In this document: piece after piece, positions 17,699 through 26,489 of the stretch
Position numbering within the stretch: position 1 is the first letter of the stretch
How the letters are laid out: each line of letters begins with the position of its first letter
From: an uncultured bacterium
GTDB lineage: Bacteria; Verrucomicrobiota; Kiritimatiellia; CAIVKH01
DNA: 47,020 nt
Reading direction: 5' to 3'
Assembly: GCA_937958885.1 (NCBI GenBank)
Contig: CALGMT010000050.1
Span: 1 to 47,020, forward strand
Translations under genes and position numbers: made by a program
Notes under the pieces: model-generated
Databases searched by the model: none
What the model was told of the DNA's origin: nothing
The model's input: only the letters and a program-made list of their open reading frames with translations

Positions 17699-18631
17699 TT
17701 ATTTCGCATCCGGCGCGAGACGCTCCACGATTTCCGCCTTGGCCAGCGTCGGAAGGCGCTCGACGATGCGCACCTTCAAGCGGTCGCCCGGTGCGCAATC
17801 GGGTATGAGCACCGCGAGACCGTCGATCCGCGCAACCCCGTCCTTATTGGGATTCCGCCGCTCGCGCTCGCGAACCACCACTTCAAACTCTGCGCCGGGC
17901 TGGACATGGGGCGCGCGGAGCGCGCCGTCCTTGGCTGCGGCGCTCGGACGACCCGACTCTTCGGCGGCCAGTTTATGCAGCAGGCGTCCGTTCCAAAAAC
18001 GCTCGCGCTTTTCGGTGACTTCAAACACCACCCGCTCTCCCTTTTGCGCGCCCGCGATATAGACCGATTGATCGCCCACCTTGACCATCCCATCCCCCAT
18101 TCGGCCGACGCTGACGACGACGCCGGTATAGATCTCGCCCGCGGGGATCGGCTCTCGGGCGGGCGGCGTCGAGCGCGGTGCCGGCGTCGGGGCGAGCGAG
18201 GGTTCGCGCGCCGCGGCGCGATTGAGCACAATCGCCTCGGCGGTCGTGCGATGCAGGCGCGTAACCTCGACGTCCACGATCTCACCGACTTGCACACCCT
18301 TCACAAACGTCACCGTGTTGCCGATCCGCGTAATCATCGAAGCGCCGTCGCGCGACTCGCCCGAGATGCGCACCCGGTAGCGCCGGCCCAGCTCCGGCTG
18401 CAACGTATTCGGACCTGTCGCATCGAGCACCTCGCCGGTGTTCACGCTCACCTCGGCGGCGGCGCGCGCGTCGAGCACGGTGACGACCTGCTCGTTGGAG
18501 GCTCCGCTCCCGCGCACGGCAAAGAACACGACGGCGCCGGTGGCGGCTACCGTCAGCGCGAGCAGGATCAGCAACCTAGGCATCGTGAGAAACGGCGCGG
18601 GCGTTTGAGTGGTGGGTGTTTCGTCGGCCAT
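17699..18631 (-). CDS. membrane-anchored protein with three TRAM-like domains
   Basis: A 310-residue protein with one N-terminal membrane anchor (about 18-38, PRLLILLALTVAATGAVVFF). Three TRAM/OB-like modules follow. The first is at about 81-137, with TFVKGVQVGEIVDVEVTRL. The second is at about 165-220, with VYIAGAQKGERVVFEV. The third is at about 245-305, with GVARIDGLAVLIPDCAPGD and then RLKVRIVERL. TRAM domains bind RNA or tRNA in MiaB, TrmA and RumA-type enzymes; here they occur with no enzyme. The start at 18631 is fixed by AGGAG 8 bases upstream. A linker rich in Pro/Ala separates modules one and two. It is the first gene of the run leading to comEC. The domain call is by pattern only. 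Confidence 0.72.
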   Translation of the reverse strand: MADETPTTQTPAPFLTMPRLLILLALTVAATGAVVFFAVRGSGASNEQVVTVLDARAAAEVSVNTGEVLDATGPNTLQPELGRRYRVRISGESRDGASMITRIGNTVTFVKGVQVGEIVDVEVTRLHRTTAEAIVLNRAAAREPSLAPTPAPRSTPPAREPIPAGEIYTGVVVSVGRMGDGMVKVGDQSVYIAGAQKGERVVFEVTEKRERFWNGRLLHKLAAEESGRPSAAAKDGALRAPHVQPGAEFEVVVRERERRNPNKDGVARIDGLAVLIPDCAPGDRLKVRIVERLPTLAKAEIVERLAPDAK

Positions 18632-18727
18632 GGAACATCTCCTGATCCGGTGAATGCTGCTCGCGATGCGAGTGTATCCGAATCCCTCCGCGCCAATCAA
18701 CGCGATTGGGCGTCGATTTTACGGACG

Positions 18728-20623
18728 CTATTTCACCGCGGCGCCGGAGGGCAGCGCGCCCTCGACGGTCACGAGACGCAGCTGGTCTCCGGAGGAGGCC
18801 GCGAGCAGCATGCCGTTCGACTCGAACCCGCGGATTTTTGCGGGCTTGAGGTTGGCGACCACGACCACGGTCTTTCCGACGACTTGTTCGGGCGTGTAAT
18901 GCAGGGCGATTCCCGCGATGATCTGGCGTTTTTCTTCGCCGAGCTGAATCTGCAATTTCAACAACTTGTCCGCGCCGGGAACCTTCTCGGCTTCAAGCAC
19001 CTTCGCCGTGCGCAACTGCACCTTCGCGAAGTCCGCATATTCGATGAGCCCTTCGGCTGGCGCTGGCGCAGGCGGCGTGGCGGGCGCCTTCTTTTCGATG
19101 CGGGGAAACAGCGGGCCGGGCTCCACCACGTCGCGCCCGACAGGGAAGATGCCGAATTGGCGCAGCTCCTCGATCGTGCAGGGTCCGCGCAGCCCGATCG
19201 CCGCGCGCAGCGCCTCCATTTTGCCCGGCATCACCGGCTGCAACAGCGATGACAAAATGCGCAGCGACTCGAGCGCGACGTAGAGGCACGTGTGCAGCTC
19301 CGCGGGATCCGCCTGTTTCGCCAGCGACCACGGCTGTTTGACCTCGAAGTATTTGTTGACGCGCTTAACGGCGGCGAGCACATCGGCCAGCGCCTGATCG
19401 ATGCGCATGCCGTGCACCAGCGAGAAGCACGATTCCACCGCGCGCAAAACCGCGGCGCGCACGTCGGCGGATTCCGCGTCGAGTTCGCCCGCGGGCAGCG
19501 CCGGCGATTTTCCGTCGCAAAAGCGGCGGGTCATGTTGGCGACGCGGCTGAGCAGGTTGCCGAGGTCGTTCGCGAGGTCGGCGTTGTATCGCCGCGTGAA
19601 CGCATCCTCGGTGAAACTCGCGTCCTGGCCGAGAATCATTTCGGCCATCAGAAAGTAGCGGAACGCGTCGACGCCGTAGCGATCGATCATGTCCATCGGA
19701 TTGACGACGTTGCCGAGCGATTTGCTCATCTTCGCGTCGCCGGAGAGCCACCACCCGTGCGCGAACACCGTCTTCGGCTGCGGCACGCCGAGCGCCTTGA
19801 GCATCGTCGGCCAATAGACGGTGTGCGTGGTCAGAATGTCTTTGCCGATGAGGTGATAGTTGACCGGCCACCATTTTGCGAACATCGCATCATCGCTCTT
19901 GTAGCCTATTGCACTGATATAATTGACCAACGCATCGAACCATACATAGCAGACATAGTCCTTGTCGAACGGCAGCTCGATGCCCCACGCGAGGCGGCTC
20001 TTGGGGCGCGAGATGCAGAGGTCCTGCAACGGTTTTCGCAGGAACCCCAGCGTCTCGTTGCGGCGGTGATCCGGCTGGATGAAGGTCGGGTTCTCGTTGA
20101 TGTAGTCGATGAGCCATTGCTGGTAGGCGCTCATCCTGAAGAAGTAGTTCGACTCCTTGATCCGCACGATATTCGGAAGATCCTCGGGCTTCTTACCTTC
20201 GGGCAGGTCTTTTTCCGTGACGAAGGTCTCGCTGGTCACATCGTAGAGGCCGTCGTATTCCGCTTTGTAGATTTCGCCCCGGTCGTAGAGGTCCTGCAGG
20301 CAGGCCTGCACCACGCGTACGTGTCGCGGCTCGGTGGTGCGGATGAAGTCGTCGTTGGTGATTTCGAGACGCTTCCACAGGTTTTGAAAATGAACGACGG
20401 TGGCATCCGCCTGCTGCTGGGGCGTCATACCGGCCTTCTCCGCCGCCCGTTGCACCTTCTGTCCGTGCTCGTCGGTCCCGGTGAGGAAGTGCGTTGGCAC
20501 GCCCGCGAGCCGGTGATAGCGCGCCAGCACATCGGCGAGGATGGTGGTGTACGCATGGCCGATGTGCGGCTTGTCGTTGACGTAGTAGATCGGTGTCGTG
20601 ATGTAAAAGCGCTCGGAATTCAT
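18728..20623 (-). CDS. metG: methionyl-tRNA synthetase
   Basis: A 631-residue class I aminoacyl-tRNA synthetase charging tRNA-Met. It has the HIGH-type signature in TTPIYYVNDKPHIGHAYTT, LTGTDEHGQKVQ, and KMSKS in DAKMSKSLGNVVNP. The C-terminus (about 530-631, YADFAKVQLRTAKVLEAEKV) is the EMAP-II/Trbp111-type tRNA-binding domain that dimerises the enzyme. The zinc-knuckle cysteines of some MetRS are absent (YDVTSETFVTEKDL), as in the Bacillus type. ATG 20623 is chosen because MNSERFYITTPIYY is the normal N-terminus; an in-frame ATG 39 bp upstream is less likely. The MITE-like repeat separates it from rsfS. Confidence 0.97.
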   Translation of the reverse strand: MNSERFYITTPIYYVNDKPHIGHAYTTILADVLARYHRLAGVPTHFLTGTDEHGQKVQRAAEKAGMTPQQQADATVVHFQNLWKRLEITNDDFIRTTEPRHVRVVQACLQDLYDRGEIYKAEYDGLYDVTSETFVTEKDLPEGKKPEDLPNIVRIKESNYFFRMSAYQQWLIDYINENPTFIQPDHRRNETLGFLRKPLQDLCISRPKSRLAWGIELPFDKDYVCYVWFDALVNYISAIGYKSDDAMFAKWWPVNYHLIGKDILTTHTVYWPTMLKALGVPQPKTVFAHGWWLSGDAKMSKSLGNVVNPMDMIDRYGVDAFRYFLMAEMILGQDASFTEDAFTRRYNADLANDLGNLLSRVANMTRRFCDGKSPALPAGELDAESADVRAAVLRAVESCFSLVHGMRIDQALADVLAAVKRVNKYFEVKQPWSLAKQADPAELHTCLYVALESLRILSSLLQPVMPGKMEALRAAIGLRGPCTIEELRQFGIFPVGRDVVEPGPLFPRIEKKAPATPPAPAPAEGLIEYADFAKVQLRTAKVLEAEKVPGADKLLKLQIQLGEEKRQIIAGIALHYTPEQVVGKTVVVVANLKPAKIRGFESNGMLLAASSGDQLRLVTVEGALPSGAAVK

Positions 20624-20711
20624 CTTGAGATGCGAGTATAGGCGTCGATCGCGAGGGAACAACAGCGAAACAGCGGCTCGATGTGCGGACGCGGCAATGA
20701 CGCTTCAGAAC

Positions 20712-20945
20712 GGGGCTGTTGCCCCAAACATGCCCATCCCCAAACAGCGCTCCGTTCGGGCAACGTTATTGCGGATAATCCACCCCGCCCTTCGGGCACA
20801 TCTCCGGTGGAGGGGACTGATGTGTGGTCCCCTCCCTCGGAGGGGTCCGCGCAGCGGGGGGTGGGTGTTTTGACCAAACCTGAACCGATATAAGCTGAAC
20901 GAATAAAAAGAACTCCTATCAGCAGCCCGTTCGGACAACAGCCCC
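20712..20945. repeat. MITE-like inverted-repeat element, copy 2
   Basis: A 234-bp homologue of the element at 2174-2418. The ends are GGGGCTGTTGCCCCAAA at 20712-20728 and TTCGGACAACAGCCCC at 20930-20945. The interior has the same hairpin: CCACCCCGCCCTTCGGGC, then CTCCGGTGGAGGGGACT, paired with GTCCCCTCCCTCGGAGGGG and GGGGGGTGGG. Its right end lies 4 bp beyond the stop codon of rsfS and its left end is 88 bp upstream of metG, so it sits between two minus-strand housekeeping genes. In that position it may act as a transcript processing or termination structure. Confidence 0.75.
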
Positions 20946-20949
20946 GGAA

Positions 20950-21291
20950 CTACTCGACCAACTTGGCGTCATTCCAGAGACGTTCTAGCTGATAGTGGTC
21001 GCGCTGGTCCTGGGTGAAGATGTGGACGACGAAATCGAGGTAATCGGCGACGATCCATCCGCTGTCCGGCGTCCCGGCGCGGCGAAAGCACTTTATGCCC
21101 TCGTCGCCGAGCGCTTTTTCCACCTCGTTCGCGAGCGCCTTGAGATGCGGGGCGCTGTTGCCGGTGGCAATCACGTAAAAATCCGTGACGGGCGAGAGGC
21201 CGGTCACATCGAGCAGGGTCACCTGCTCCGCCTTCTTGGCCAACAGCGCTTCGCGCGCCTGGCGTGCCTGCGTGAGGGTATCGATCGTCAA
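20950..21291 (-). CDS. rsfS: ribosomal silencing factor RsfS
   Basis: A 113-residue RsfS/YbeB/Iojap protein. It binds ribosomal protein uL14 and blocks subunit joining when nutrients are low. Family marks are LLDVTGLSPVTDFYVIATGN (about 25-44), HLKALANEVEKAL, and the core DSGWIVADYLDFVVHIF followed by YQLERLW. No ATG or GTG lies at the right place. A TTG at 21291 overlaps the nadD stop (TTGA) and has AGGAG just upstream inside nadD, so a rare start with translational coupling is proposed. nadD-rsfS is a very common bacterial pair. Confidence 0.92.
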   Translation of the reverse strand: MTIDTLTQARQAREALLAKKAEQVTLLDVTGLSPVTDFYVIATGNSAPHLKALANEVEKALGDEGIKCFRRAGTPDSGWIVADYLDFVVHIFTQDQRDHYQLERLWNDAKLVE

Positions 21292-21911
21292 TTCTCCTGT
21301 TTGGCGAACATCCTGTTGGCGTGAATATACCGCTCGACCGCGGCGGGCACAAGGTAGCGAATCGACAGCCCGCGCGCGACGCGATTGCGGATGTCGGTGG
21401 AGGAAACATCGATGCGATGGCCGGCCACCACATTCGCGGCCAGCCGCGCGGGCCAAGGGTCGGGGAGGCGCAGCGTGTCCGCGTTCAACCGATCCAGCGC
21501 GACGCCGGGGCGGGTGACGGTCACGATTTCCGCCAACTCCAGCACGGCGTGAATGTCGCGCCAGCTATGCAGCTCCAGCAAGCTGTCTCCGCCGACCAGG
21601 AAATACAGCTTGGCCTCCGGGTGGCGCGCGCGGAACCGCCGCAGCGTGTCCACCGTGTAGGAGATGCCGCCGCGCGCGATCTCGTCGTCCGAGACCTCGA
21701 AGCGCGGGTCGTCCGCGATCGCGAGGCGCAGCAGATCCAGCCGCTCCGCCGCGGGCGCGAGCGGACGCGCCGGCTTGTGCGGCGGCTGGGCGGCGGGCAG
21801 GAAGACCACGCGGGTCAATCCCATGTGTTCCAGCGCGTCCTGCGCGGCCACCAGGTGGCCGAGGTGCACGGGGTTAAACGATCCTCCAAAAATGCCGATC
21901 CGCTCGCTCAT
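21288..21911 (-). CDS. nadD: nicotinate-nucleotide adenylyltransferase
   Basis: A 207-residue NadD, which adenylates nicotinate mononucleotide to deamido-NAD in NAD synthesis. The nucleotidyltransferase signature GIFGGSFNPVHLGHL (about 6-20) holds the H-x-G-H motif, and the C-terminal SSTDIRNRVARGL gives the S-x-T-x-x-R motif. The middle VGGDSLLELHSWRD matches the family. ATG 21911 is the only good start. It overlaps rsfS by four bases at its end. Upstream, rng ends 30 bp away on the same strand, so nadD could belong to the same transcript as the mre genes. Confidence 0.95.
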   Translation of the reverse strand: MSERIGIFGGSFNPVHLGHLVAAQDALEHMGLTRVVFLPAAQPPHKPARPLAPAAERLDLLRLAIADDPRFEVSDDEIARGGISYTVDTLRRFRARHPEAKLYFLVGGDSLLELHSWRDIHAVLELAEIVTVTRPGVALDRLNADTLRLPDPWPARLAANVVAGHRIDVSSTDIRNRVARGLSIRYLVPAAVERYIHANRMFAKQEN

Positions 21912-21941
21912 GTATTCACCGCCGGTTGCCGCGCGCGCCGC

Positions 21942-23543
21942 CTAGCCCGCGCGCGCGTTCTTGACGCTGCTGAACAATTCCTCGCCGGTTTGCGTATTGA
22001 CGATATTAAACTCCTCGACGTGCATGTTGGCGTTGGCGACGAAGGTCATGTGGCCGTGGTAGCGCTCCTCCATCTGGACCAGGATCTCCTCGTCCTCGTT
22101 GCGCAAGCGATCGAGAATCAGCGGATTGATCGTGATTTTGATATTTAGCGGATTTCCGGCGCTCGCCTTCTTGCGGCGCATCACTTCGGCGATGCGGCGC
22201 TGAATCTCAACGCTCATCGAAAGCGCGGACTTCACCTTGCCTTTGCCCTCGCAATACGGGCAGTTCATGTAGGTCGCGGCGCGCACACTCTCCTCCTGCC
22301 GCTGGCGCGTCATTTCCATCAGCCCGAGTTGCGAAAGCGGCAGCACGTTCGTCCGCGCCTTGTCGTGCTTCAGCGCGTCCTTCAGCGTCCGATAGACCTG
22401 GTTCTGATGCTTGCGCGATTTCATGTCGATGAAATCGATCACCACCAGCCCGCCGACATTGCGCAAGCGGAGCTGGCGTCCGACCTCCTCGGCGGCCTCC
22501 TGATTGACCTCGAAAATCGCGTCCTCCTGGTTCTGCGCGCCCTTGTGGCGGCCGGTGTTCACGTCGATTGCGACGAGCGCCTCGGTCTCGTCGATGATGA
22601 GGTATCCGCCGCTCTTGAGCCAGACCTTGCGGCTGAAGGCGTTCTCGAGCTGGCGCTCGACATCGAAGTGCTCGAAGATGGGCGCATCACCGTCATACAG
22701 CTGGATGCGGGTGCGCGTGCGGCGCGCATATTTTGTCATGATGGCGCGAATCCGGTCGTATTCTTCGCGCTGGTCCACGACGATGCGATCGACGTCCTCC
22801 GTCAGCGAATCGCGCACGGTGCGCTCGATCAAATCCGGCTCTTGATAGAGCCAGCACGGCGCGGGTTTGTTGCGGATGCCGTCCTCAATGTCTTTCCAAA
22901 TCTCCGACAGCGCGCGGACATCGCGCGCGAAGGAGACGGCGCGCGCGCCCTCGCCCGCAGTGCGGACGATGAGGCCGTTGCCGCCGGGCGACGGCAGTCG
23001 CGCGAGGATTTTCTTGAGCCGCTCGCGCTCTTTCGCGTCCTCGATTTTTCGCGAGACGCCCTTCAGCGTGGTGCCCGGCATCATCACGAGGTAGCGGCCG
23101 GGCACGCTCAAGTTCGCGGTCACGCGCGGCCCCTTCGTGCCGATCGCGCCCTTGGTCACCTGGACGACGATTTCCGAGCCGACCGGAAACTGCTTGGCCA
23201 TCTCGCCGGGTCCGAATTTCTTTCGCTTTGCGGGACGCCGCGTTTCGATTCCTTCCTCCGCCTCGATGCGGGCGGAATCCTCCGGGATCATGTCCCAGTA
23301 GTGAATGAACGCGTTCTTCTTCATTCCGATATCCACGAATGCGGCCTGCAGGCCGTCTTCGAGGTTCTGGATGCGCCCCTTGAAGATGCTGCCGACGATG
23401 CGGTCGTCGCTGGCGCGCTCGATGAAGAAATCATCGAGCTTGCCCTCGGTCAGGATCGCGACGCGGGTTTCCAGGCTCTCCGCATTGATGACGATCTCCT
23501 TCTTAATTTTCCTCCGCATGAACAACTTGAGGAATCCCCACAT
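21942..23543 (-). CDS. rng: ribonuclease E/G family endoribonuclease
   Basis: A 533-residue RNase G/E catalytic protein for rRNA 5' maturation and mRNA turnover. It has the S1 domain (GSIFKGRIQNLEDGLQAAFV, with a lysine-rich insertion RRPAKRKKFGPGEMAKQ) and the 5'-sensor region. The catalytic aspartates are in VAIDVNTGRHKG and VVIDFIDM. The zinc-link CPYCEGKGKV is the dimerisation motif of the family. There is no long C-terminal degradosome scaffold, so it is closer to RNase G, with a cytoplasmic or membrane-near location. ATG 23543 (MWGFLKLF) is fixed by AGGAG about 8 bases upstream; the gap to rodA is 13 bp. rng downstream of mre genes is a widespread order. Confidence 0.95.
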   Translation of the reverse strand: MWGFLKLFMRRKIKKEIVINAESLETRVAILTEGKLDDFFIERASDDRIVGSIFKGRIQNLEDGLQAAFVDIGMKKNAFIHYWDMIPEDSARIEAEEGIETRRPAKRKKFGPGEMAKQFPVGSEIVVQVTKGAIGTKGPRVTANLSVPGRYLVMMPGTTLKGVSRKIEDAKERERLKKILARLPSPGGNGLIVRTAGEGARAVSFARDVRALSEIWKDIEDGIRNKPAPCWLYQEPDLIERTVRDSLTEDVDRIVVDQREEYDRIRAIMTKYARRTRTRIQLYDGDAPIFEHFDVERQLENAFSRKVWLKSGGYLIIDETEALVAIDVNTGRHKGAQNQEDAIFEVNQEAAEEVGRQLRLRNVGGLVVIDFIDMKSRKHQNQVYRTLKDALKHDKARTNVLPLSQLGLMEMTRQRQEESVRAATYMNCPYCEGKGKVKSALSMSVEIQRRIAEVMRRKKASAGNPLNIKITINPLILDRLRNEDEEILVQMEERYHGHMTFVANANMHVEEFNIVNTQTGEELFSSVKNARAG

Positions 23544-23556
23544 GGCTGCACTCCTT

Positions 23557-24669
23557 TCAGCGCCGGAACCGGCGCACATACACACTCTGCACCAGGCCCA
23601 GGCCGGCCATGGTGCTCAACATGAACGAACCGCCGTAGCTGACCAGCGGCAGCGGGAGGCCCGTGATCGGCATCAGCCCGACGGTCATCGCCATATTCAC
23701 GAAGATATGGCAGAACAACAGCGTGACGATGCCAGTCGCGAGCAGGCGCCCCAGCTTGTCGCGGGAGGCGAGCCCGGCCCGGATACCGCCCCCCAGCAGG
23801 GCCGCGAACAGGGTCAGCAGCGCCAGGCTGCCGACAAAACCGGTTTCCTCGGCGATCACGGAAAAGATAAAATCCGTGGGCGCCACCGTTCGCGGCAGGA
23901 AGCCCAGAATGTTCTGGGTTCCCATCAAATAGCCTTTGCCGAACATTCCGCCCGAGCCGACCGCGATGCTCGACTGGATGCTGTTCCAGCCGGATCCCAG
24001 CGGATCGCGGCCCGGATCGAAAAAGACCAGCAAACGCTCTCGTTGATAACCATCGAGAATGAACCAGCCGGGAATTAGCGCGAACACCCCTGCCCCGGCC
24101 AACAGCGCGAGATAGCGAAGCGGCGCTCCGGCGACAAACAGCATGGCGAACACCACCGGCGCCAGCGTCGCCGCCGTGCCCAGATCCGGTTGCTGCAGGA
24201 TCAAGACGATAGGCCCCGCGGCGATCACCCACGCGAGGAGAAGCGTCTTCGGATGCGACAGGTCGCGCGCAGGATCCGCCAAATAGCGCGCCAGGAGCAG
24301 GATCGTCCCGATTTTTGCGAACTCAGACGGTTGAATGAACACGCCGAACAGGCTCAACCAACGCGTCGCGCCGTACATCTTCCGCCCCATCACCAACACC
24401 AGCACCAGCAGCAGAAGACATGCGGCGTAGATCAACAAGGACGCGCGCGAGATGCGCCGGTAATCCACCGCGACGAGGGCCAGCAGCGCGCCGGCGCCGA
24501 CCGCGGCCCACAACACCTGCCGCACCGTCATTGCCGTGACCTGCAAGTCGTCCTGCCGGACCGACGCGCTGTAGATGAAAAACACCCCGAAGGCGATCAG
24601 CGCCGCCGTCGCCGCCAGCATGAGCCAGTCCATGCGCTTCCACAGGTGGACGATGCGCTGCGCGTGCAT
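23557..24669 (-). CDS. rodA: rod-shape peptidoglycan glycosyltransferase RodA
   Basis: A 370-residue SEDS family membrane protein with about ten membrane segments that polymerises lipid II during elongation together with PBP2. Signatures are YGATRWLSLFGVFIQPSEFAK (the GxxxW..G...QPSE motif), ILQQPDLGTA, and LPLPLVSYGGSFMLSTMAGLG near the C-terminus. The conserved ETGFVGSLALL follows FIFSVIAE. Its start ATG (MHAQRIVHLW) at 24669 overlaps the mrdA stop by one base (TGATG). The frame is open upstream inside mrdA, so the coupled ATG decides the N-terminus. Confidence 0.97.
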   Translation of the reverse strand: MHAQRIVHLWKRMDWLMLAATAALIAFGVFFIYSASVRQDDLQVTAMTVRQVLWAAVGAGALLALVAVDYRRISRASLLIYAACLLLLVLVLVMGRKMYGATRWLSLFGVFIQPSEFAKIGTILLLARYLADPARDLSHPKTLLLAWVIAAGPIVLILQQPDLGTAATLAPVVFAMLFVAGAPLRYLALLAGAGVFALIPGWFILDGYQRERLLVFFDPGRDPLGSGWNSIQSSIAVGSGGMFGKGYLMGTQNILGFLPRTVAPTDFIFSVIAEETGFVGSLALLTLFAALLGGGIRAGLASRDKLGRLLATGIVTLLFCHIFVNMAMTVGLMPITGLPLPLVSYGGSFMLSTMAGLGLVQSVYVRRFRR

Positions 24670-26489
24670 CAACCGCGGCCCTCCTCGCGCTCGGGTTCCA
24701 ACAGGCCCATCAGCAAATTGCGCATGCGCGGCGCGCTCGTCTCGCCGCCGGAGATCCCCTCGTCCACGAGGATGGCGACCGCATAGCGAGGCGCCTCGAA
24801 TGGCGCATAGGCGACCATCCACGCATGGCGCTTGCGGTCCTCCTTGCGGCCGAATTCCGCGGTGCCGGTCTTGCCCGCAATCGTGTGGCCGGGAATCGCA
24901 ACGCGGCGCGCGGTGCCGCGCTCGCCGTGGATCACGTCGCGCATGCCCTGCCGCACCACCTCGAGGTTGGCGGGATTCCACTGCATGTCGCGCACCAGCT
25001 CGGGCGGCTGCATGGCGAACGTCTCGCGGCCGAACTCGCGGATGCCGCGCACAAGGCGCGGGCGGTACAAGCGCCCGCCGTTCGCGATCAACGCGGCCAC
25101 CTGCGCCATTTGCAGCGGCGTCGCCACGATCGCGCCCTGCCCGATGGACACGTTGCAGGTGTCGCCGTCGCGCCAGGCGTCGCGCTGGGTCCGGCGTTTC
25201 CACTCGTCGTCCGGCATGAGCCCCGCGATTTCGTGATCGAGTTCGATGCCCGTGCGCGCGCCAAGGCCCATGCGGAGGGCCATCTCGTGCAGGCGCGGCA
25301 TGCCCATCGCAAGGCCCATCTCGAAGAAGTACACATTGCAGGACTGCTCGATCGCGCGGCGAAGCGTCAGCGGGCCGTGGCCCGGATGGAACCAGCAGCG
25401 AAACGTGGCGCGCCCGAGTTGGAACGCGCCGGAACACACATGTTGATCGCCCGGCGCGCAGCGTCCGCTTTCAAGGCCGGCCAGCGCGGTGACGAGTTTG
25501 AACGTGCTGCCCGGCGGATAGCCGCCCGCGACGGCGCGATTCAACAGCGGCGCCAGCGGATCGTCGCTCAACTCCCGCCAACGGCCGGCAGAAATCGCCG
25601 GCACAAAGTCGTTCGGATCGAACGCAGGGCGGCTCGCGAGCGCGAGCACATCGCCGTTGCGCGGGTCCATCACCACGACGGCGCCCGGATCGTTGCCGAG
25701 CGCGGCCTCCGCCAGCTCCTGCGCGCGCATATCGAGCGTGAGCATCACATCCTGGCCGGGGCGCGGTTCGCGCTGCCTGTAATCGTAGCGGCGGTATCCG
25801 GTGACATCGACGCGAAGCAGCCGGCCGCCCGCCTCGCCGCGCAGATACAGATCGAGCGTCTTCTCCAGACCGCTGCGTCCCGCGATCTCGGGCAGATAGT
25901 AATGGAACGGCTCTGCCTCATCCTGCTCGATGTCCGCGCGTCCGACATATCCGATCGCGTGCGCGGCGAGCGCGCGAAACGGATACACGCGGGTGCTCTC
26001 GGCCTGAATATCCACACCCGGTACGCGGCCCGCCTGTTCGGCGAAACGCGCCATGACCCGCTCGTCCACATCGCGCCACGCGGTGAGCGGAAGCGGCAAC
26101 CGACGCCGAATATGGCTTCGAATATCCTCTCGCGTGAGGTGGGACGGCACACCGAGCACCGACTCGAGCTCGCGCAACAGCGCCTCGACGCGGTCGATCG
26201 TGCGATCCCACGGGCCGGGCCGGCGCAATTCTTCCAGATATAGGTTGATGGCGTAGCTTGGCCGGTTGTCGGCCACGACACGGCCGGCGCGATCGTAGAG
26301 ACGACCGCGCATTCCCGGCAGGCGCACGCGGCGCATGCTCTGTTTGAGCTGGTCCTGCTCATAGCTGGGTCCGCGGTGGATTTGAATCTGCCAGAGCCGC
26401 GCGCCGAGACCGATGAACAGCGCGAGGAAGCAGATGAACACGAGGCGCAGCCGGAGGAACTCGTCATTCCATGGATTGTCGCGCGCCAT
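24669..26489 (-). CDS. mrdA: penicillin-binding protein 2 (elongasome transpeptidase)
   Basis: A 606-residue class B PBP that cross-links peptidoglycan with RodA. It has a membrane anchor (about 14-36), a pedestal/dimerisation domain, and the transpeptidase domain with S328TFK331 (catalytic serine), S383CN385 and K540TG542. Residues C352, C365, H371 and C384 fall at the positions of the zinc site described in E. coli PBP2 (Asp, Asp, His, Cys there); zinc binding is therefore plausible. ATG 26489 overlaps the mreD stop (TGATG). Beta-lactams would target it. Confidence 0.97.
   Translation of the reverse strand: MARDNPWNDEFLRLRLVFICFLALFIGLGARLWQIQIHRGPSYEQDQLKQSMRRVRLPGMRGRLYDRAGRVVADNRPSYAINLYLEELRRPGPWDRTIDRVEALLRELESVLGVPSHLTREDIRSHIRRRLPLPLTAWRDVDERVMARFAEQAGRVPGVDIQAESTRVYPFRALAAHAIGYVGRADIEQDEAEPFHYYLPEIAGRSGLEKTLDLYLRGEAGGRLLRVDVTGYRRYDYRQREPRPGQDVMLTLDMRAQELAEAALGNDPGAVVVMDPRNGDVLALASRPAFDPNDFVPAISAGRWRELSDDPLAPLLNRAVAGGYPPGSTFKLVTALAGLESGRCAPGDQHVCSGAFQLGRATFRCWFHPGHGPLTLRRAIEQSCNVYFFEMGLAMGMPRLHEMALRMGLGARTGIELDHEIAGLMPDDEWKRRTQRDAWRDGDTCNVSIGQGAIVATPLQMAQVAALIANGGRLYRPRLVRGIREFGRETFAMQPPELVRDMQWNPANLEVVRQGMRDVIHGERGTARRVAIPGHTIAGKTGTAEFGRKEDRKRHAWMVAYAPFEAPRYAVAILVDEGISGGETSAPRMRNLLMGLLEPEREEGRG

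Noticed and set aside
16964-19252. Long plus-strand open frame of about 760 codons opposite the NERD and TRAM genes
   Set aside because: It is an antisense shadow of GC-rich genes: rich in Arg, His, Ala and Gln, no domain, no ribosome binding site, and the minus strand holds recognisable proteins.
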